NCBI GenBank assembly: GCA_947846985.1
Contig: CANTUZ010000005.1
Coordinates: forward strand, 24,772,389 to 24,836,388
Source of the DNA: Fratercula arctica
Lineage: Eukaryota; Chordata; Aves; Charadriiformes; Alcidae
Length of the DNA stretch: 64,000 nt
Direction: 5' to 3'
The notes under the pieces: generated by a model
Told to the model about the DNA's origin: nothing
Seen by the model: only the letters and a program-made list of their open reading frames with translations
Databases searched by the model: none
Position numbers and translations under genes: made by a program
In this document: piece by piece, positions 1-13,611 of the stretch
Numbering within the stretch: the first letter of the stretch is position 1
How the letters are laid out: each line of letters opens with the position of its first letter

Positions 1-964
1 AGCGTTTTACCTTAAAGATGAATGTGTTATTTAATCTTCAACACAGCTTCTTCTTTACAACTTTTTGCATAGAAACTTTATGGTTTCAAAGAAAATATTT
101 GCATAGGGAACTGTATGCCTGCTAATCTTGAGGGGACAAATATTCAAGTAGAGAACAATATATCTACATTCAAAATAAAGACTTGTGTTAAAAAAATCAC
201 ACAGAAGAGGGTCTTGAGTTTTTCTAAATGGATCCTGTAACTCTAAATACCTCTGAACGATGGGAAGAACAAATTATCAACAGATAAGATAAAAGAGAGG
301 ATCAATGAATAGGAACACAGACGCATACACAAACAGAAGGAAATGTGGATGAGGTGTTTATCTTCCCAAAGACATTACTCAAAGGAGGGAAAAAAGGTTA
401 GTTTCTAAAGACAGACTATTTAAAAGAATAAATGTGTTACACCATTTTCTTTTTCATCGTTTTTCCCTACTTAGGAGATTTTGCAGACCCCAAGAAAAAT
501 GAAGTCTTCACCTCCCACCTGCTACTGTGAAATCATACCGGTATACCAGTAAAGACTGCAGAGGATTTTACTGGATTTATTCCAGCAGATACCTCTGTAA
601 GCACATCTGAGTATAACCAACTGATTATTTGTATTCATTACAATTTTTTCTTTATATTGGGAAGTTGGTGAAGATAACATGCAAATAAGAAGCAAAATCG
701 AACTCTGACTCCAGGTGCTAATGTTACAAAATCAAAGGAATAATCTCCAGCTAACGTAAATTGCCACTATATAAGTTAATTTTCTTACCAAGATAGTAAA
801 AAACCTCGACATTTCTTTTGAAAAACAATCACCCACCATTTTGTCTTGGGGAGTGGCAGACTTTTAAAAAAACATTCATGCCATTTTGAAAGAAAACATC
901 ACATTTCCAGAAAAATAAACAAAAGAAAACCCCTCAACAATCAGTATCTGTATTCCATTCCGTC

Positions 965-1380
965 AGAAAAAGACTGTTAATTTTCTAACATGTAATGATG
1001 CAATTCCAGTTCTCATCCTGGTTTTTCAATGTCAACAAAAAATAAAAAGTGATAACATGATCATTTGATTATATATTCATAGTTGGGTCAAGGGAAAAAG
1101 AATTGCTGTTGCCTATAGTAATATGCACCTCCCTTCACTGATAAGAGACAAACCATATCAAGGGCAAGCAATGATGGAATCAGGCAGTTAGAATGTTCTT
1201 GGGATGTAAGTTTTGAATATAAGTATTATGAAGTACAAATTAATAAATGAAATAGGCAATACTTACAATTTTTATTTATGAGGATTATTTTGTTTTCCAA
1301 CTCTGGGCGGGGCTGGTTAAGTGATCATCACAATGCAGAAAAAGAATATTAACTTAGTAACATGTAGTAATTCAATTCCT
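965..1380. repeat. Pair of diverged 45-bp direct repeats
   Basis: Copy one starts with CAGAAAAAGA near 965 and contains ACATGTAATGATGCAATTCC. Copy two starts with CAGAAAAAGA near 1336 and contains ACATGTAGTAATTCAATTCC. The copies look about three-quarters identical over 45 bases and are 370 bp apart. Confidence 0.45.
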
Positions 1381-2316
1381 TTCAACTATTTTCATACCCA
1401 GAAAATTAAGATTTATTTTGAGATTGCCTTCAGATAATTGGTATCTGAAATCAAATAAACATGTGATACCAGAAGACCTGGTTCTCTGAAATTTTGTGAA
1501 GTTGGTTCTTCAGGAATCAGTTAAAGAATAGTGGGATAATTTCCAGTGAATTCATTTGCCTGAGGTACAGCTTAAAAAACATTGCAGAAATGGTGTGTGA
1601 CTATCCAAGAAGGTCTTCTAGGCCTGAAGTCAATTCTTTCAGAAGGCTTGTATTTAGGAGATTGTTACATATTAGAGCTTTATAATACTAAGGTCACTCT
1701 AAAGATAGACACTACCAAAATGTTTAAGAGTCAAACTGTTTCCAGCATTTGGAGGCATCAGTAACAGCATTTCCTCATTCCCATCACATGTTCAGAGGCT
1801 GAGAATGGTTCAGGAAGGTCTATTACATGAAATTGTCATCAGTATTTTTGCAAAGAAAAGAACAGTCAAGTAAGCCAGTGAGAGATACAACAATAGATGA
1901 TGTTACATATTTATCATTTACAGTTACTATATTTATCCTGATTTCAGGAGTTAGAGAGGACTCTGCTAATTATAGAGAACATTATTGCAGAATGAGTATT
2001 TTTTTTATATACATAATCTGAACATAGAATAAAGAGAAAATATAATGGAGGGAACCACCTGTTATGCTGAAACTAACTCAGAAGGTTTTATTGTGTGAAA
2101 AAGCCATGAAAGACGGTTTAGAGTGAAGCTATGTGTGGTTTTTTTTCATTCCAAAGAATTCATTATTCTGTCAGATACAGACAGAGCCTTTAAGGAATTA
2201 CTTCATAAACTTAATTAAACACATTAATCCTTTAAAAGACAAATTAATGTTCTAAGTGATTGGTACAGCCAAGAGAGTTGAACTATAAATTCTGCTAAGC
2301 AGGTGTATTCCATCTT

Positions 2317-2347
2317 TTTTATTTTTTTTTCTTTCTTTCTCCCTTTT
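2317..2347. repeat. T/CTTT-rich tract
   Basis: Pyrimidine-rich low complexity: T runs followed by CTTTCTTTCTCCC. Confidence 0.75.
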
Positions 2348-2624
2348 TAATTATCTTGCTTTGATTCATGTTTTCTAGATCATTTGAAATACAGGAAATG
2401 TTGATAAATTGGCAAAACTAGGTTTGATTACAGTTTCCGTAATTTTTAAAAAAAGAATTAATTTTTTGGGTACAAGTGTAATTATTTGATGTATTTGAAT
2501 TATTAGTTGCCTCAGTCATCTTTTTATTACAAAATGGGATAGACACTGGAAAGGTCAGGATAACTTCATTTTGCGAAGATGTGTTTGAAAAATCTCAGCT
2601 GGGATTCAGTTTTATTCTAACTTT

Positions 2625-2833
2625 AAAAAGAGAAAGAGAAAGAGAGAGGAAGAGACAGAGAAGCAGGGAGAGAGAAAGGAAGGAAAAGAAAGAAATTAAA
2701 AGAAACAAAGCCAAAGAAAGCAAGCAAAACTAAGCAAGAAAGAGGGAAGGGAGGGAGGGAGGGAGGAAGGAAGGAAGGAGGGAAGGAGGGAGGGAGGGAG
2801 GAAGGGAGGGAGGAAGGGAGGAAAAAGAAGGAG
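2625..2833. repeat. GA/GGGA/GGAA polypurine microsatellite-like tract
   Basis: This is a purine-rich, low-complexity tract. It starts as AAAGAG-type repeats, becomes mixed, and then is uninterrupted purine for 98 nt from 2736 to 2833, built of GGGA, GGAA and GGAAGGGA units. Long homopurine tracts can form triplex (H-DNA) and are length-polymorphic. The proline/serine/leucine-rich 64-codon frame on the minus strand (2696-2890) is just the translation of this repeat. Confidence 0.92.
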
Positions 2834-4265
2834 TGTAGAAAACTTTATGACAAATCCATGGCAATCAGGAAGAATAATTTGGGAAAGCAATGATGCACGA
2901 TTCTATGGCATGACAAGAAATTAGGATTTCCAGCAGGGCTGAATGGTTAGATCAATATGTCTTTTTTGATGTAATGCCTACCTTAATCAAATTGTTTTAA
3001 TTTTTCAAGATGATCAAATTCAGCCAGCTAAACACTAAAAATACTACATAAAAATCCACAGACTGAAAAGATTTTGAAGTACTGTCTTCCGCCTTTGGGT
3101 GAGTAAATCAAAAGTTGCTGTTGGCTGCAACAGCGTGCTTCATTATCTGTTTAGCCTGATGAGCCACCTGGGATCACTGAAATTCTATTCTTCTCTGTGA
3201 CATTCAGCTTTTTGGCTTTCTATTTTCTGCATGGATTTAAACCTAATTTTTCAGCTAATAAGGAGAGGGTAATGTGACTATCTTTATCAACTACAGGTTT
3301 TTAGAAATAATTTGTAGCAGCAGGTTATCTGATATGCTGTTGTCCTAATCAAAATTGGCACAATTGTGGAGAAACTACGGTGGTTTTGTTGAGAACAGAT
3401 CATTATCCACATAAAAGAATCTGTGTTATTGCAGGCCACATAATAAGAGGAAATTATATTGCAAGTTTTGTTTTAATCTTTTAACTTCAGGTGAAATTTC
3501 TAAAATTTATCATTTAATGTTTTAGAAAATTTTAGAAATATGAGGAGAAGGATAAGGACTAAGTGTTTTTCATTTTTAGTTCATTTCTAAACTCAAATAC
3601 TAAAAAAAAAAGAAACAAAAAGCCAACAACCAAGGAAGAAGTCCTTGAAAATGTTTATATTAAACAATAGTAAATAGATAAAAATTGTTATATTTTTCTC
3701 CTCAGATAGATACTTTGGGATATCCTTTTTCAAACTTTTCTCTGAAACCATGAAGAATATAAACTACCATTTAAAAGCAAAATAAAAGAGTCTAAAGGTG
3801 TCTTAGATTCATTGTGTCTACCTGGAACATGCCCCACTTCTCATTTAGCAAATACTCGTAGGAAAAAAAATGGAAGATGATGTCACTCACTTTTTATATC
3901 CTGGACCAGTGGTCAGAGTACTTATTCGAGAAGCTGAATAAGATTCTGAGACTTCTGTGATCATATTCACATCTCCTTGGAGCAGCCTAAAGGAAAGGCT
4001 GTGGGGAATCTCCCACTCCTTTTGAAGGGATCACAGTAGTTAAGATTTACACCACCAAAGTAAGAATAAGAGGAAATATAACTGGGTAAATATTCAGTGA
4101 ATCCACTGCACAGAAAATGGTATGTATGAAATGCCATTTTGTCTTATTAAGCACTTTTCATGCCTATTTATGACTATTTACATGCAGAAAAATACATATG
4201 CATATGTTAACGTATAAGTTCATACTTATACAGCTTTTAGATGGAGAGAGGCCAATACAGAAACT

Positions 4266-4288
4266 AAAAAAAAAAAAAAAAAAAAAAA
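4266..4288. repeat. Poly-A (23)
   Basis: An uninterrupted run of 23 A. No retroposed body or polyadenylation signal is recognisable just upstream, so it is called a simple repeat. Confidence 0.9.
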
Positions 4289-7200
4289 TCTATCCTTTGA
4301 AATGTTATATTGCTTGTAAGATACTTCCATTTTCCAGGAAGGTAGAGACTGAAGGAAGTTTGCATTTGTCCCTCAGCCTCCATCAATAAACATAGTAGTA
4401 CAAATGCTTTAACATCTTAATAATTGCCAGGCTAAATTAACGGGCTGATAGTGTTTTGATTTATGATTTGGAGGCCCCTTCTCTGTGCTGGCCTTCAGGA
4501 AGATTGAGCTGTCTCCCATGTTCCCTTAAAGTGAGTCAATGACTGTTTATTCATTCCCTTGATTAGAAGGCTGCCCTGAAGCCAAGTACAAGACGCTGCT
4601 ATAATAAATGCAAGGCTCATATGCTTTCTTTTGCTTTCTGGATTTAGTGCTAAACATTAAAAGGAACTGGAGATTGATTTTCTGTGCAGGGAGCAGTGCC
4701 AGATAAAACAACAAGCAAGTGAACAGCCTTCTTCATAGAAACAAGCTCTGTTAGTATGAGATGCCAGAGACATAGTTGAGGTTTAACATTGCTGCTATTG
4801 AGCTGCTTGGAGGGGTTTTTTTTAAATGTCTCATCAACTGTTGAGTTGACACCTGAGATCTCTTTTTATTTTAGCTCACAGAGTAGCCATTTTCTTGGAA
4901 AATAATGAGTGGCAAATTACTTTTCTGCAACTAATAATCACATTCACTTTTTCAAACACCAAGGGAAGAATACTTAACCATCCAATTGTATTTGGCTCCT
5001 GTGGCACCACCGCTAAAGGGACACAGGCAGACATAGGTGGGTGGGAGAATGAAAGATAATTAGCTTTTTAATACATTAAAGATTTCATATTCTTTTCTTC
5101 CCATTCCTTCCACATCTCATAACCTGATGATGTAGAGGTACATCACAAACTGACTTCTTGCAGCTTACCTCCTCCCTTCGCTCCTGTTGTGGGATGCTTT
5201 TTCTGCCTGGCAGAACAAGCAAGTGGTTTCAGTAGCAACTGACAAATTGGCCAATAATGTGGGTAATAAATGCAGTCAGTAGTCATTTCTCTACTCTGCA
5301 ATTTACATGTCAAGCTTGAAAAGACTCTTCTCCTGTGTTCTGGGACTTAGAAGCACATCAAATAACATTTGCTAATGGAGTCTCTGCTAAAATGAAGCCA
5401 AAACTGTTAGATGGATAAGCTAAACTGTTGTCTTCTGGATATTAGTTTGAAGGGGATGTTTACAGTTTCTGAACCTGGACAAATGAATTGTTCTTTGTAA
5501 TAAAGGACTGGACCTTCACCAAAAATTCTCTAGCGTAGTATATTCAGGAGCGCTTATTCTGCTGAAGTAACTAGGATGCCTGGAGGCTTAGTGACAGAGC
5601 GGCTTTGAGAATTACAAGCCTCAAAATTGCTTGCAAAATAAGGACAGATGCTAACCAGCTAAAAAGAAGTTTTTTTAAAAAGTGAGAAAAAACAGCTAAT
5701 GAAAGGCAATTTATGGAATGGCAGTGCTTTGAGGAAGAGAAAAGTGGGACTGACTTGAACTGAGCTTTCAAAAGGAAGCATGTGTCGTTTGTAAATTGCC
5801 AGTATGCAGGTACAAATCAGGACTGTGTTCCCTATATAGCTACATACATGCAGAGATCCTAATTGGGCCTTGCAGTTTACATGGCAAGTAGTGAAAATCT
5901 GGCTATAACTCATTCAGATGGCATCTGTTTGATCAGTTGTCTAGCAAGGCATAATGCATTATGAAGTCAGTTTTCCCCAACCATATTTATAGTTTTACTT
6001 ATTGATATGGCACTGTTTTAAAGAGCTGTTGACCTCTTTCTTTGAACACTCCCAATTCAACAAGGCAGCTTTCTCAGACTCTTTCTGACTTTCTCAGATT
6101 TTCCAGCTTGAACAGCCTTTTTATTTTACTTTTTTTTTTAATGTATAAATGCACTGACAGTTGTCATGGATGGAAAGATGACATTTCATATAAAATCTTA
6201 GGAGATTATTTCAAATATACTAAGGCTTGCTTTCTTACTTTTTTCTTCCTTCTTGGACTGTAAGCAGAGCATTTCTTACAAAATAATGGATCTAAAAGGA
6301 ACTCATCTCATCTGTTACAGCAGGTGTATAAAGAAATTTTAGAAATTAGGACTTTGAATTAATATGTATACAGAAATTATTCTAACAGAAGACTTTGGGG
6401 AATATTTTTCCATATCTCACTACTAAAGTATTTCCCCTTTCACAAAAAGATTTATAGAATTAAAGATTTTCTATGCACTGGGAAATCAACCAATGCAAAT
6501 CAGGTTTGTCTGCAATGAAGGCTATCAGATTTTTCATTGAAGTTAATTCCCCTCTTTGTTTAGACAGAGAGATCCATAAGTTTTGATCATGCTTTCCTTA
6601 ACTCATTGCAATGATTCTGGCCTAATGTTAGTGTTAGTTAAAATGTCCCTGGATCAATTAGGAACAGAACTCCCGATTAACTAGTTTTTTGAGCAATAGT
6701 TCAATCATAGCGTAGAAAGGGCTGAATGAGCATGTATTAATTTTAAAGTTTTGGTATTTATACCCATCATTGTACCCACGATATGTGGGAATCTTCTTTA
6801 CAAAGTAGACTGGAAACATTGTAGTGCAAGGGTATATCATAGGAATGCTGGATGTATTTCTTACCAGTTTCTAGAAAGCACTACCTTCATTGAAAGCACA
6901 TATTCTTTGAAGTATCCTTCCAGTCTTCCAGTTTGTTTTAATTTCTCAGAAGAAAGCTACTGCAGGGAACCCAGGACACAAGCCAAAGAGAGATTAAAGA
7001 GCTGATGCTGGACCTCAGTTGTGGGTGTACACGTGGTGCACAGAAAGCAAGGATTATACAAGGAAAAGGGATGGACAGTAAGAATAGGGAAGTAGAAAAG
7101 AGTACAGTTTTGGGACAGTTTTAGAAGGTGAGGAGCCACCTGTGTACTAGGACTTAGTGCTCATCATCTTAGTGACATCATCTAATAAAACTACATGTGA

Positions 7201-7721
7201 AAATTCTACTTTCGGACCACTGCTTCTGATAACTTCGAAATAAAGGCACATCAACATTTTGTAGTATACACAATAACTTGTTAAATCCATTGTTAGAAAA
7301 TCCTGGGTTTAGTTCTACTCTGCAATGATTTAATTCATGTGCCTTACAACATAAGCTTTTGTAAATCAGGTCTTTTCCCTCATGAACTTAGAGCAGTTTT
7401 ACCTGGATCTGCTCTCTCGCTAAGAAGGGCCATACCTAACTTTCTGGAGTGTTTTCTTTCTTTCCTTCCCGGAAAAAAAATATATTTCTTTAAAATTTCA
7501 GTATTTCTTTAAAGTCCTTTCCTATTACAGAGAAAGTATGAACCATGTTGCATGCAATGAGATTACCACCATGCCTTTCAAGAAAAGCAACTTTCAAGTT
7601 CATGAGATATTGTTGACAGGTCTGCTTACAGGTTCATCGAGCTCTTAGACTCTAATTTAAAAATAGAATAGGACTAACAATTAGAAGCTATTTATGATTT
7701 AGTTTTGGCACTAATAATATC

Positions 7722-7735
7722 TTTTTTTTTTTTTT
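7722..7735. repeat. Poly-T (14)
   Basis: An uninterrupted T run in AT-rich unique sequence. Confidence 0.85.
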
Positions 7736-8080
7736 ACACGCTCTATTTCAGAAAAGGAAAAGAACTTCAATCGTTTTCCACTTACACAAAAGTAACTCCA
7801 AAAAAGCACCAACCACCAAAGAACGTATCGTAACTGTTTACCGGTGTTGTCAGAAAGATTTCAGAGATTCATAGTCTTTTCCTGACTCCACAGGAAACTG
7901 ATGATAAAACTAAGTTGCGTGAATTGAGCAGTATCAGATAACTCTTTTTTGCTTCTATTCATTAATAAATGGAAGCGACTTTGTTCCCAAGGTTGATTTA
8001 ACACCCTTCATGCTCATTAAATACAAGAACTCTATATTCAGAAACTCATCATTATCTTCATCACTATTAAATGCAAGCTG

Positions 8081-8095
8081 AAAAAAAAAAAAAAA
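8081..8095. repeat. Poly-A (15)
   Basis: An uninterrupted A run with nothing recognisable on either side. Confidence 0.85.
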
Positions 8096-8583
8096 CTGCA
8101 CAAGATTATTTTGCTACCTTTTCAAACCCATCTTCGAGAAAACACCATCTCAAAATACTTCTTGTTTATTCTTTCAAAGGAAATAAACATGTGTCTTCAT
8201 ATCTTTGTTTAAACAGCTGCTGATAACAAGATAAAAGTCTGATAAATTGCTAAAGAGAGGGGAAAAGGAAATATGAGTTAAAGCCTTTGACCCTTATGAT
8301 GCCGCTTCAAATTCAGCCTCAGATAGCACTAACTGAAAGTCATTATCTCCTAATGACTGCTCAGTTTATGTAAACTTGGTTCTATGCATCTCAGTCCGAG
8401 TTCCTGGTAAGTAAACACCCACAGCAGAATTAAGCCCCAATGCATCTCCTACAAAGGTCAAATGCGTAACAAATCATGGAGATAAAAATCCACTGTCAAC
8501 CATAAAACCACTTTTTTAGGCAACGATTTGGAACAATGCTGAAGAAGATAGTATAAAACTGCACAGGAAGGATAAAACATAGC

Positions 8584-8609
8584 CTGTAGTAAAACAGGCT
8601 GTAGTAAAA
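8584..8609. repeat. Two-copy tandem repeat, 15-bp period
   Basis: CTGTAGTAAAA occurs at 8584-8594 and again at 8599-8609. The repeats are exact over 11 bases. Confidence 0.7.
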
Positions 8610-8770
8610 ATAACACCATAGTAATTCAGTGTCTAGATTGTCAGGGCAGTATCTTACATTAACATCATTCAGGTTTTTTGTATTTGCAAGAACTTATGAG
8701 TTATTTAACTCAGTTTCTTTTCTCTTATATTTGCATGAGACAAATCAGTCAATAGATCTTTATTTATGAT

Positions 8771-8787
8771 AAACCAGTGACTGGTTT
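8771..8787. repeat. Short perfect palindrome
   Basis: AAACCAGT-G-ACTGGTTT is a pair of 8-bp arms around one central base. It may be chance or a dimeric protein site. Confidence 0.6.
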
Positions 8788-9508
8788 TCCAAATGTATTA
8801 CTAAATACTGTTCAAAATAATCTTCTGGGTTTCCGATACTGATTTTTTTAACCTTTTTTTTTTTCCTGTTCAGCAAAATAAAAGCTTTTCTCATGAAGTT
8901 AACATGGTTCGTCATTCTCACTAAACTTGAAGTAGCCCCCTCTTAACAATCACTTAATCATGATATTCAAACCATGTGATAACAAATATCAAAGTTCAGA
9001 CGTAATTATTAAAAAAAAAAAATAATCAAGCTGTTCCCTCAAGATGAGAGGGACTAATTCTATAGAACTTTTGCCTTCAGCAATCAACTGTACACCTGGG
9101 CTAGAGAATCACAAATAACTATTTGGCTGTCTGAGGAAATTTGAAGTTAACAGTTACAGAGCGAAAAGGCTGATGTTCTGTTTTCTCCTGCAATGGCGTA
9201 TTTACTGCCCTATTTGCATCTAAAAGCTACGCTGAACAGTGAGGAAGAAATCTGTAAACTCATTCATGCTAAATCTCACAATCCTTCAGCAAACCCAAAG
9301 TGCAAATCCTAGTCCTGCACTTTAAAAACTTTACAAATTAAGTACCTTTTACATCTTTGATGATCACCAGTGAAAGCTACTGCATGATTTCCTAAATGTT
9401 CGTTTCTTTTCTTTTGTTCCTTAATGATAATTTGCAACACTTGTCAAGATACATCTTCATTTAGCTACTATGTTATTTTCTAGGAAGAGGGAGACAAGAG
9501 AAATGCCC

Positions 9509-9572
9509 TCTTTTTTTTTTTTTTGTTTTCCCCGTTTTTCTTTTTTTTTTTTTTTTTCCCCTTTATTTTTTT
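9509..9572. repeat. T/C-rich pyrimidine tract
   Basis: T14, then TTTTCCCC, then T17 and CCCC, with only two G interruptions. Open frames on both strands at 9457-9762 run through it and reflect its low complexity (F-rich or K/E-rich), not a gene. Confidence 0.88.
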
Positions 9573-9866
9573 CCCCTGGGCTTCTTGGATATATATTGTT
9601 ACGTAAAGAACAATACCCTGAGAAACAGCTCCCAGCCATAGGAAATAAGAGTTTTATAAGAAACAAGGGAGATGAGGAGAGCATTATTGGTATTACAGCC
9701 AAGCCTGTTAACAGCAAAGTGATGTTTTTGAATTCATAACTAAAACAACTTTGCATTCTCATAGCATCTTTCCTTCTGGAACGTTAGTTATTCAACGCAT
9801 CCACTAGCAGGACCTATTAAGTCCACTGCACACAGGTAAACGGACAGAAACGACAAGACACAATGG

Positions 9867-9903
9867 TCTTCTTTTTCTTTCTCTTTTTCTTTTTTTTTTC
9901 CAG
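9867..9903 (+). other. 35-nt pyrimidine tract ending in CAG (3' splice-site-like)
   Basis: There are 35 consecutive pyrimidines at 9867-9901, and the final C begins CAG (9901-9903). This is an extremely strong polypyrimidine tract plus acceptor on the plus strand. The longest open frame after it is only about 12 codons, so a coding exon is not supported. Confidence 0.5.
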
Positions 9904-12900
9904 ATTGATTGATGAATCGATGTGTACTCAAGAACAACTCTGAAATCCTGACTGAACCCCTTGTTCTAGTTATTAGACTGCTCTATTTCCCACCTGCAGT
10001 CAAAGATCAAGATGTTGAAAAGTGCTAACTTTGTGCATCATACAATGAATTCAATCGAAGCTGATGATGCTCAGTACCCCCAGGACATAGCTATTGCACT
10101 GGGGACATTTCAACTTTTTCATCAATATTCCATGATGTTCCTTGTTCCTCTAAATACTCGCATTTTGCTTGCTTCTTCTCTACCTCCCTTCTGCATCTTT
10201 TGGAAATAGCTGTTAATCTATACGACAGATTTTTTTCTGTGGGGTATCATACTGTCTCCTTAAGCAGCTGAGCTATGGATGACATAAATAAAGAAAACTG
10301 ATGATTGTATATTCTATTTTCAGAGGTAGCTCAGGGGTCTTAGCAACTCAGGAGGAGAGAGAGATGAGCAAATACTGCTGTCCCTAGATTTCCACACAGT
10401 ATTGCTACAAATGCTGGTGAGTTTGGGAATGCAGGAGTTGAGGATCTCTGCTGAATGTCAGGAAGGAATCCACAGGTGACAGTAGAGAGGGGTGCTGGCT
10501 AAGCAGTTAGTACTTAAGAAACACAAAACAAAATGATTCACAAATTGGAATCAGCAGGTCAAAGCCAATGGGTGTTTGACACCAGAATTCATTTCAGGGA
10601 TTAATACAAGGGATATTAGGGGTAAATATCAGGGATGTTTCTGTGTCCTTGAACTGTTTTTTTTTTTTCCCCCCACAAAACCTCTATTTTACGAAACAGA
10701 CAAATGTTCAGATCTACTTCAAAAAGTTCATGGGACAAAAAGCTGTTTGATGATCAATAAAAAAATAACATCTGACACTTCGAAGAAAGGAGGCAAAAGC
10801 TGGATGTGGAAGGGTAATACGTTCATGCTTTTGAAGAATTCCAAGTTCCTGGTTTCCATTACATTTTTATTATTATAATTTTTGCATGACTGTAGCTGGA
10901 CCCCTCGTAAACTTCCATTTTAAAAGCTGAAGGAAAAGTTGCTAGCTGCAGTCAGACAGGAAACCCTCCTCCCTCAAGCTCAATAATGCCTCATAAAAAT
11001 ATCAGGTCACAGATTAAAACAGAATGACTTGAAAGTTCAAAAATAACAAGTCTTCCTTCAGTATGTCTGCTATTAAAAATAGCTTTTAAGCTGCTTAAGC
11101 TGGAAAGGACACACACCAAGATAATATTATTCCTATTTTCAAGTTCTCACTCTTTCTCTTTTTGATCTGAAGTGGAAAATTGACTTTTAAGTATTTATTA
11201 GAGACAACCAAACCGCGTCTAATGGACCTTTGTGGTTAGCCATACTAATTTATAATAATTTTTATATATTAATGATAAAAAGTCCAAAGATTAATTCATA
11301 ATTCAATTCTAATTGGTGACATTTTTAATATTTCTTATTTTGTCATGTGACACTACTATACCTCCTCACAAATTATAGATGCCATCTCAAATCTTCAGCC
11401 AAGTCTCCAGCTAGGCTGCACTTGAATAAGGTTTACAAGAAGACTTTGAGGTCACTGGGGCTGTGCATGTGGTTGAACAGGGACCGCAACTTTTATAGTA
11501 ACAAGAAACATAATTTTCATGCAAAAAGTCACCCCAAAACAAATGCAAATTCAGATTTTTAACTGAAAAATTTTACCTATGAGAGCAGATGAGTCACTGA
11601 CACTAGAAAATATATTTCCAATATATAATCTCCCTTTCTATTTGCAAATTGTCCATTTTCACAAATGCGTCCATGGCTCAAGGACTGATGTTTCCTGTAA
11701 TCCACTCTTCAAATTGTAATAATTATGATTCAGTATCTGAGCACTGTAAATTGCCCTCAAAGCCTCATGTTCTATTTTTGGATTCCTGATCCAAAAGAGA
11801 TGACTTTCCTGACTGAAATCAAATTGTGTTCTATTACAAGAAAATATTTCATGGAATCCTTCTTTTCTGGTATAGATTTTGCTGTTGCTGTTGTTCTAAT
11901 GTATGAATATGTGCAAAGCAGACGCATCTCCAGTGGAATCTGAGCCCTGAGACAGCCACCTCTCTCTTTTCGTCTTCATTCCTGCACATTTCAAAGATGT
12001 AGGGTGACCCCTCAAACCCTGATATTTAAGTATCGTCACAACCTACTGCTAGTACTTCCTTCCTAAGTACAGGACATGGCAACAGTGCATTCTGGCACTT
12101 GTCTTCTCTTGCCTCAAAAAGTGGTAGTTTTTTTGTCCTACTATTAATTTTCAGTGTCCTTATGCCACTGCTGAAACTACTCATTATTCCAGTGCAAATT
12201 CATGGCACCTCTGAAAGACCAGAAAGAAATTATGAATCTGCAATAAGATCCTAAGAGTTGCCAGTTCTGTGGAGATCCTGTGAACTTCCATCATTTCCAA
12301 CATAGGAGTGTAGCTTTGTTCATCTATCAACCAGACAGGTCAGAAAACACATCTGGTTGAAACCTCATTTCAAAATCTTCCAAACAATTGCTCTAATACC
12401 TTAACCTTTGCTAACCCCTGACTCTTCTTCCTGTTGCTGGATGCTGCTAACACAGGTATATACGACTCTCCTAATCACAGTATCCTCAAAAAGAGGATAT
12501 TACCAACCATAACCATTTCAGAAAGTACAATAAGTTAAATCTCATTCCCTTGACTGATCTAATCTTTAAATACAGAGACTTGGAGTAGAAATGTGAAACT
12601 GAATCAGACCTAAGCAGTTAAATGAGTAAAAAAACTACTTTCAAGTTAGAGTCTGAGTTGCTACAGCCTGGCATTTTGGGCAGAGAGAATGTTAAATGGG
12701 TGGGAGTGACCTGATCAATGTGAGACTGTTTTGCGTCCTCCTACACTAACCAATGCTAAGGCCATACAAGACCACAGAAAACTGTGATTCTCTGTCAAAC
12801 TTGTAAATGTGTAGGCTTCACTGTGTTTCACCCTTTGGTAGCTATTCTAATGATCCTGAGACTTAATTCCTTGCATTTTCATTTCATACAATTTCTTCTT

Positions 12901-13611
12901 CTAAGAATTCATATTTTTCACATACTGGAAAAATAAGTATTTCAGCTAATCAACAGAAATTCCAGTTCTCCCTTAGGTTGAAGAACTGCTTAATATACTG
13001 CTTTCAAATTGAGGGGGACAGAATTTACGTTGATGCATTTTAGATGGTGCCTAATATGTACAGTGACAAGGACACATTAAGTAGGAGACAGTTCTCACAA
13101 ATGTGTCACTCGAAAGAGATGACTCAGAGACGTACAGTTAGGCTGCTCTTTAACTGTCTTGCTAAGCCACAGTCTAAAATCACAGCATGCATAGCTACAA
13201 CCTTTTCACCTTTACATACTGACAGGATCCCAACAACTTCCTTTTTGAAGAGTTTAACACCTTTTCCACCCCCCAGTAAAAAAATTACAATGGGAAAGAG
13301 ACAAAAAGGATACAGAAATGTGAGAAACTTCATTTGGACAAGATTACAAGCTACAACAAATTTTCACAGTGGAGAAGCATATATGGCTTTCACAGGAAAC
13401 TGACTTTCTCATTTTGTTTAACTAGTGCTTGATCTATGTGCCTCCATAAATAAATAAATGTATTTTTGTCAAACAGGGCTGCCTTCAGTAGGCCCTGATT
13501 TATTTTCATCTTAAAAAGGGGAAAAAATGTTTTTTATATGCAGTTCATCCTAACATTGGCCAATTAGAACCTATGAAGCAACCAGTTAAAATAACTGAGA
13601 ATGGTTCCACA
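9904..13611. other. Unique sequence, no gene supported
   Basis: No transposon or RNA gene is seen. Open frames at 10576-10878 (100 codons) and 13044-13403 (119 codons) lack recognisable domains and flanking coding-type splice sites. (AAAT)3 occurs near 13448. Confidence 0.6.

Larger units (their letters stand above)
1..2624. other. Unique AT-rich sequence, no gene supported
   Basis: Apart from the diverged repeat pair at 965-1380 and the T-rich tract at 2317, I see no exon, RNA gene or transposon. Open frames near 1582 and 1827 are about 60 codons long, without domains or splice context. Confidence 0.65.
2834..9508. other. Unique sequence, no gene supported
   Basis: This is non-repetitive AT-rich DNA with scattered A and T homopolymers. 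Stretches around 3.0-3.45 kb and 4.4-5.0 kb are of balanced composition and free of repeats, as conserved non-coding elements often are, but conservation cannot be judged from one sequence. Short open frames are unremarkable. Confidence 0.6.

Noticed and set aside
2696..2890. Pro/Ser/Leu-rich minus-strand frame
   Set aside because: It is the translation of the polypurine tract's complement, with no other support.
9457..9762. 101- and 89-codon frames on opposite strands
   Set aside because: Both run through the same T-rich tract, and neither has a domain or splice context.
13044..13403. 119-codon plus-strand frame
   Set aside because: There is no domain, no coding-like composition, and no acceptor or donor pair around it.
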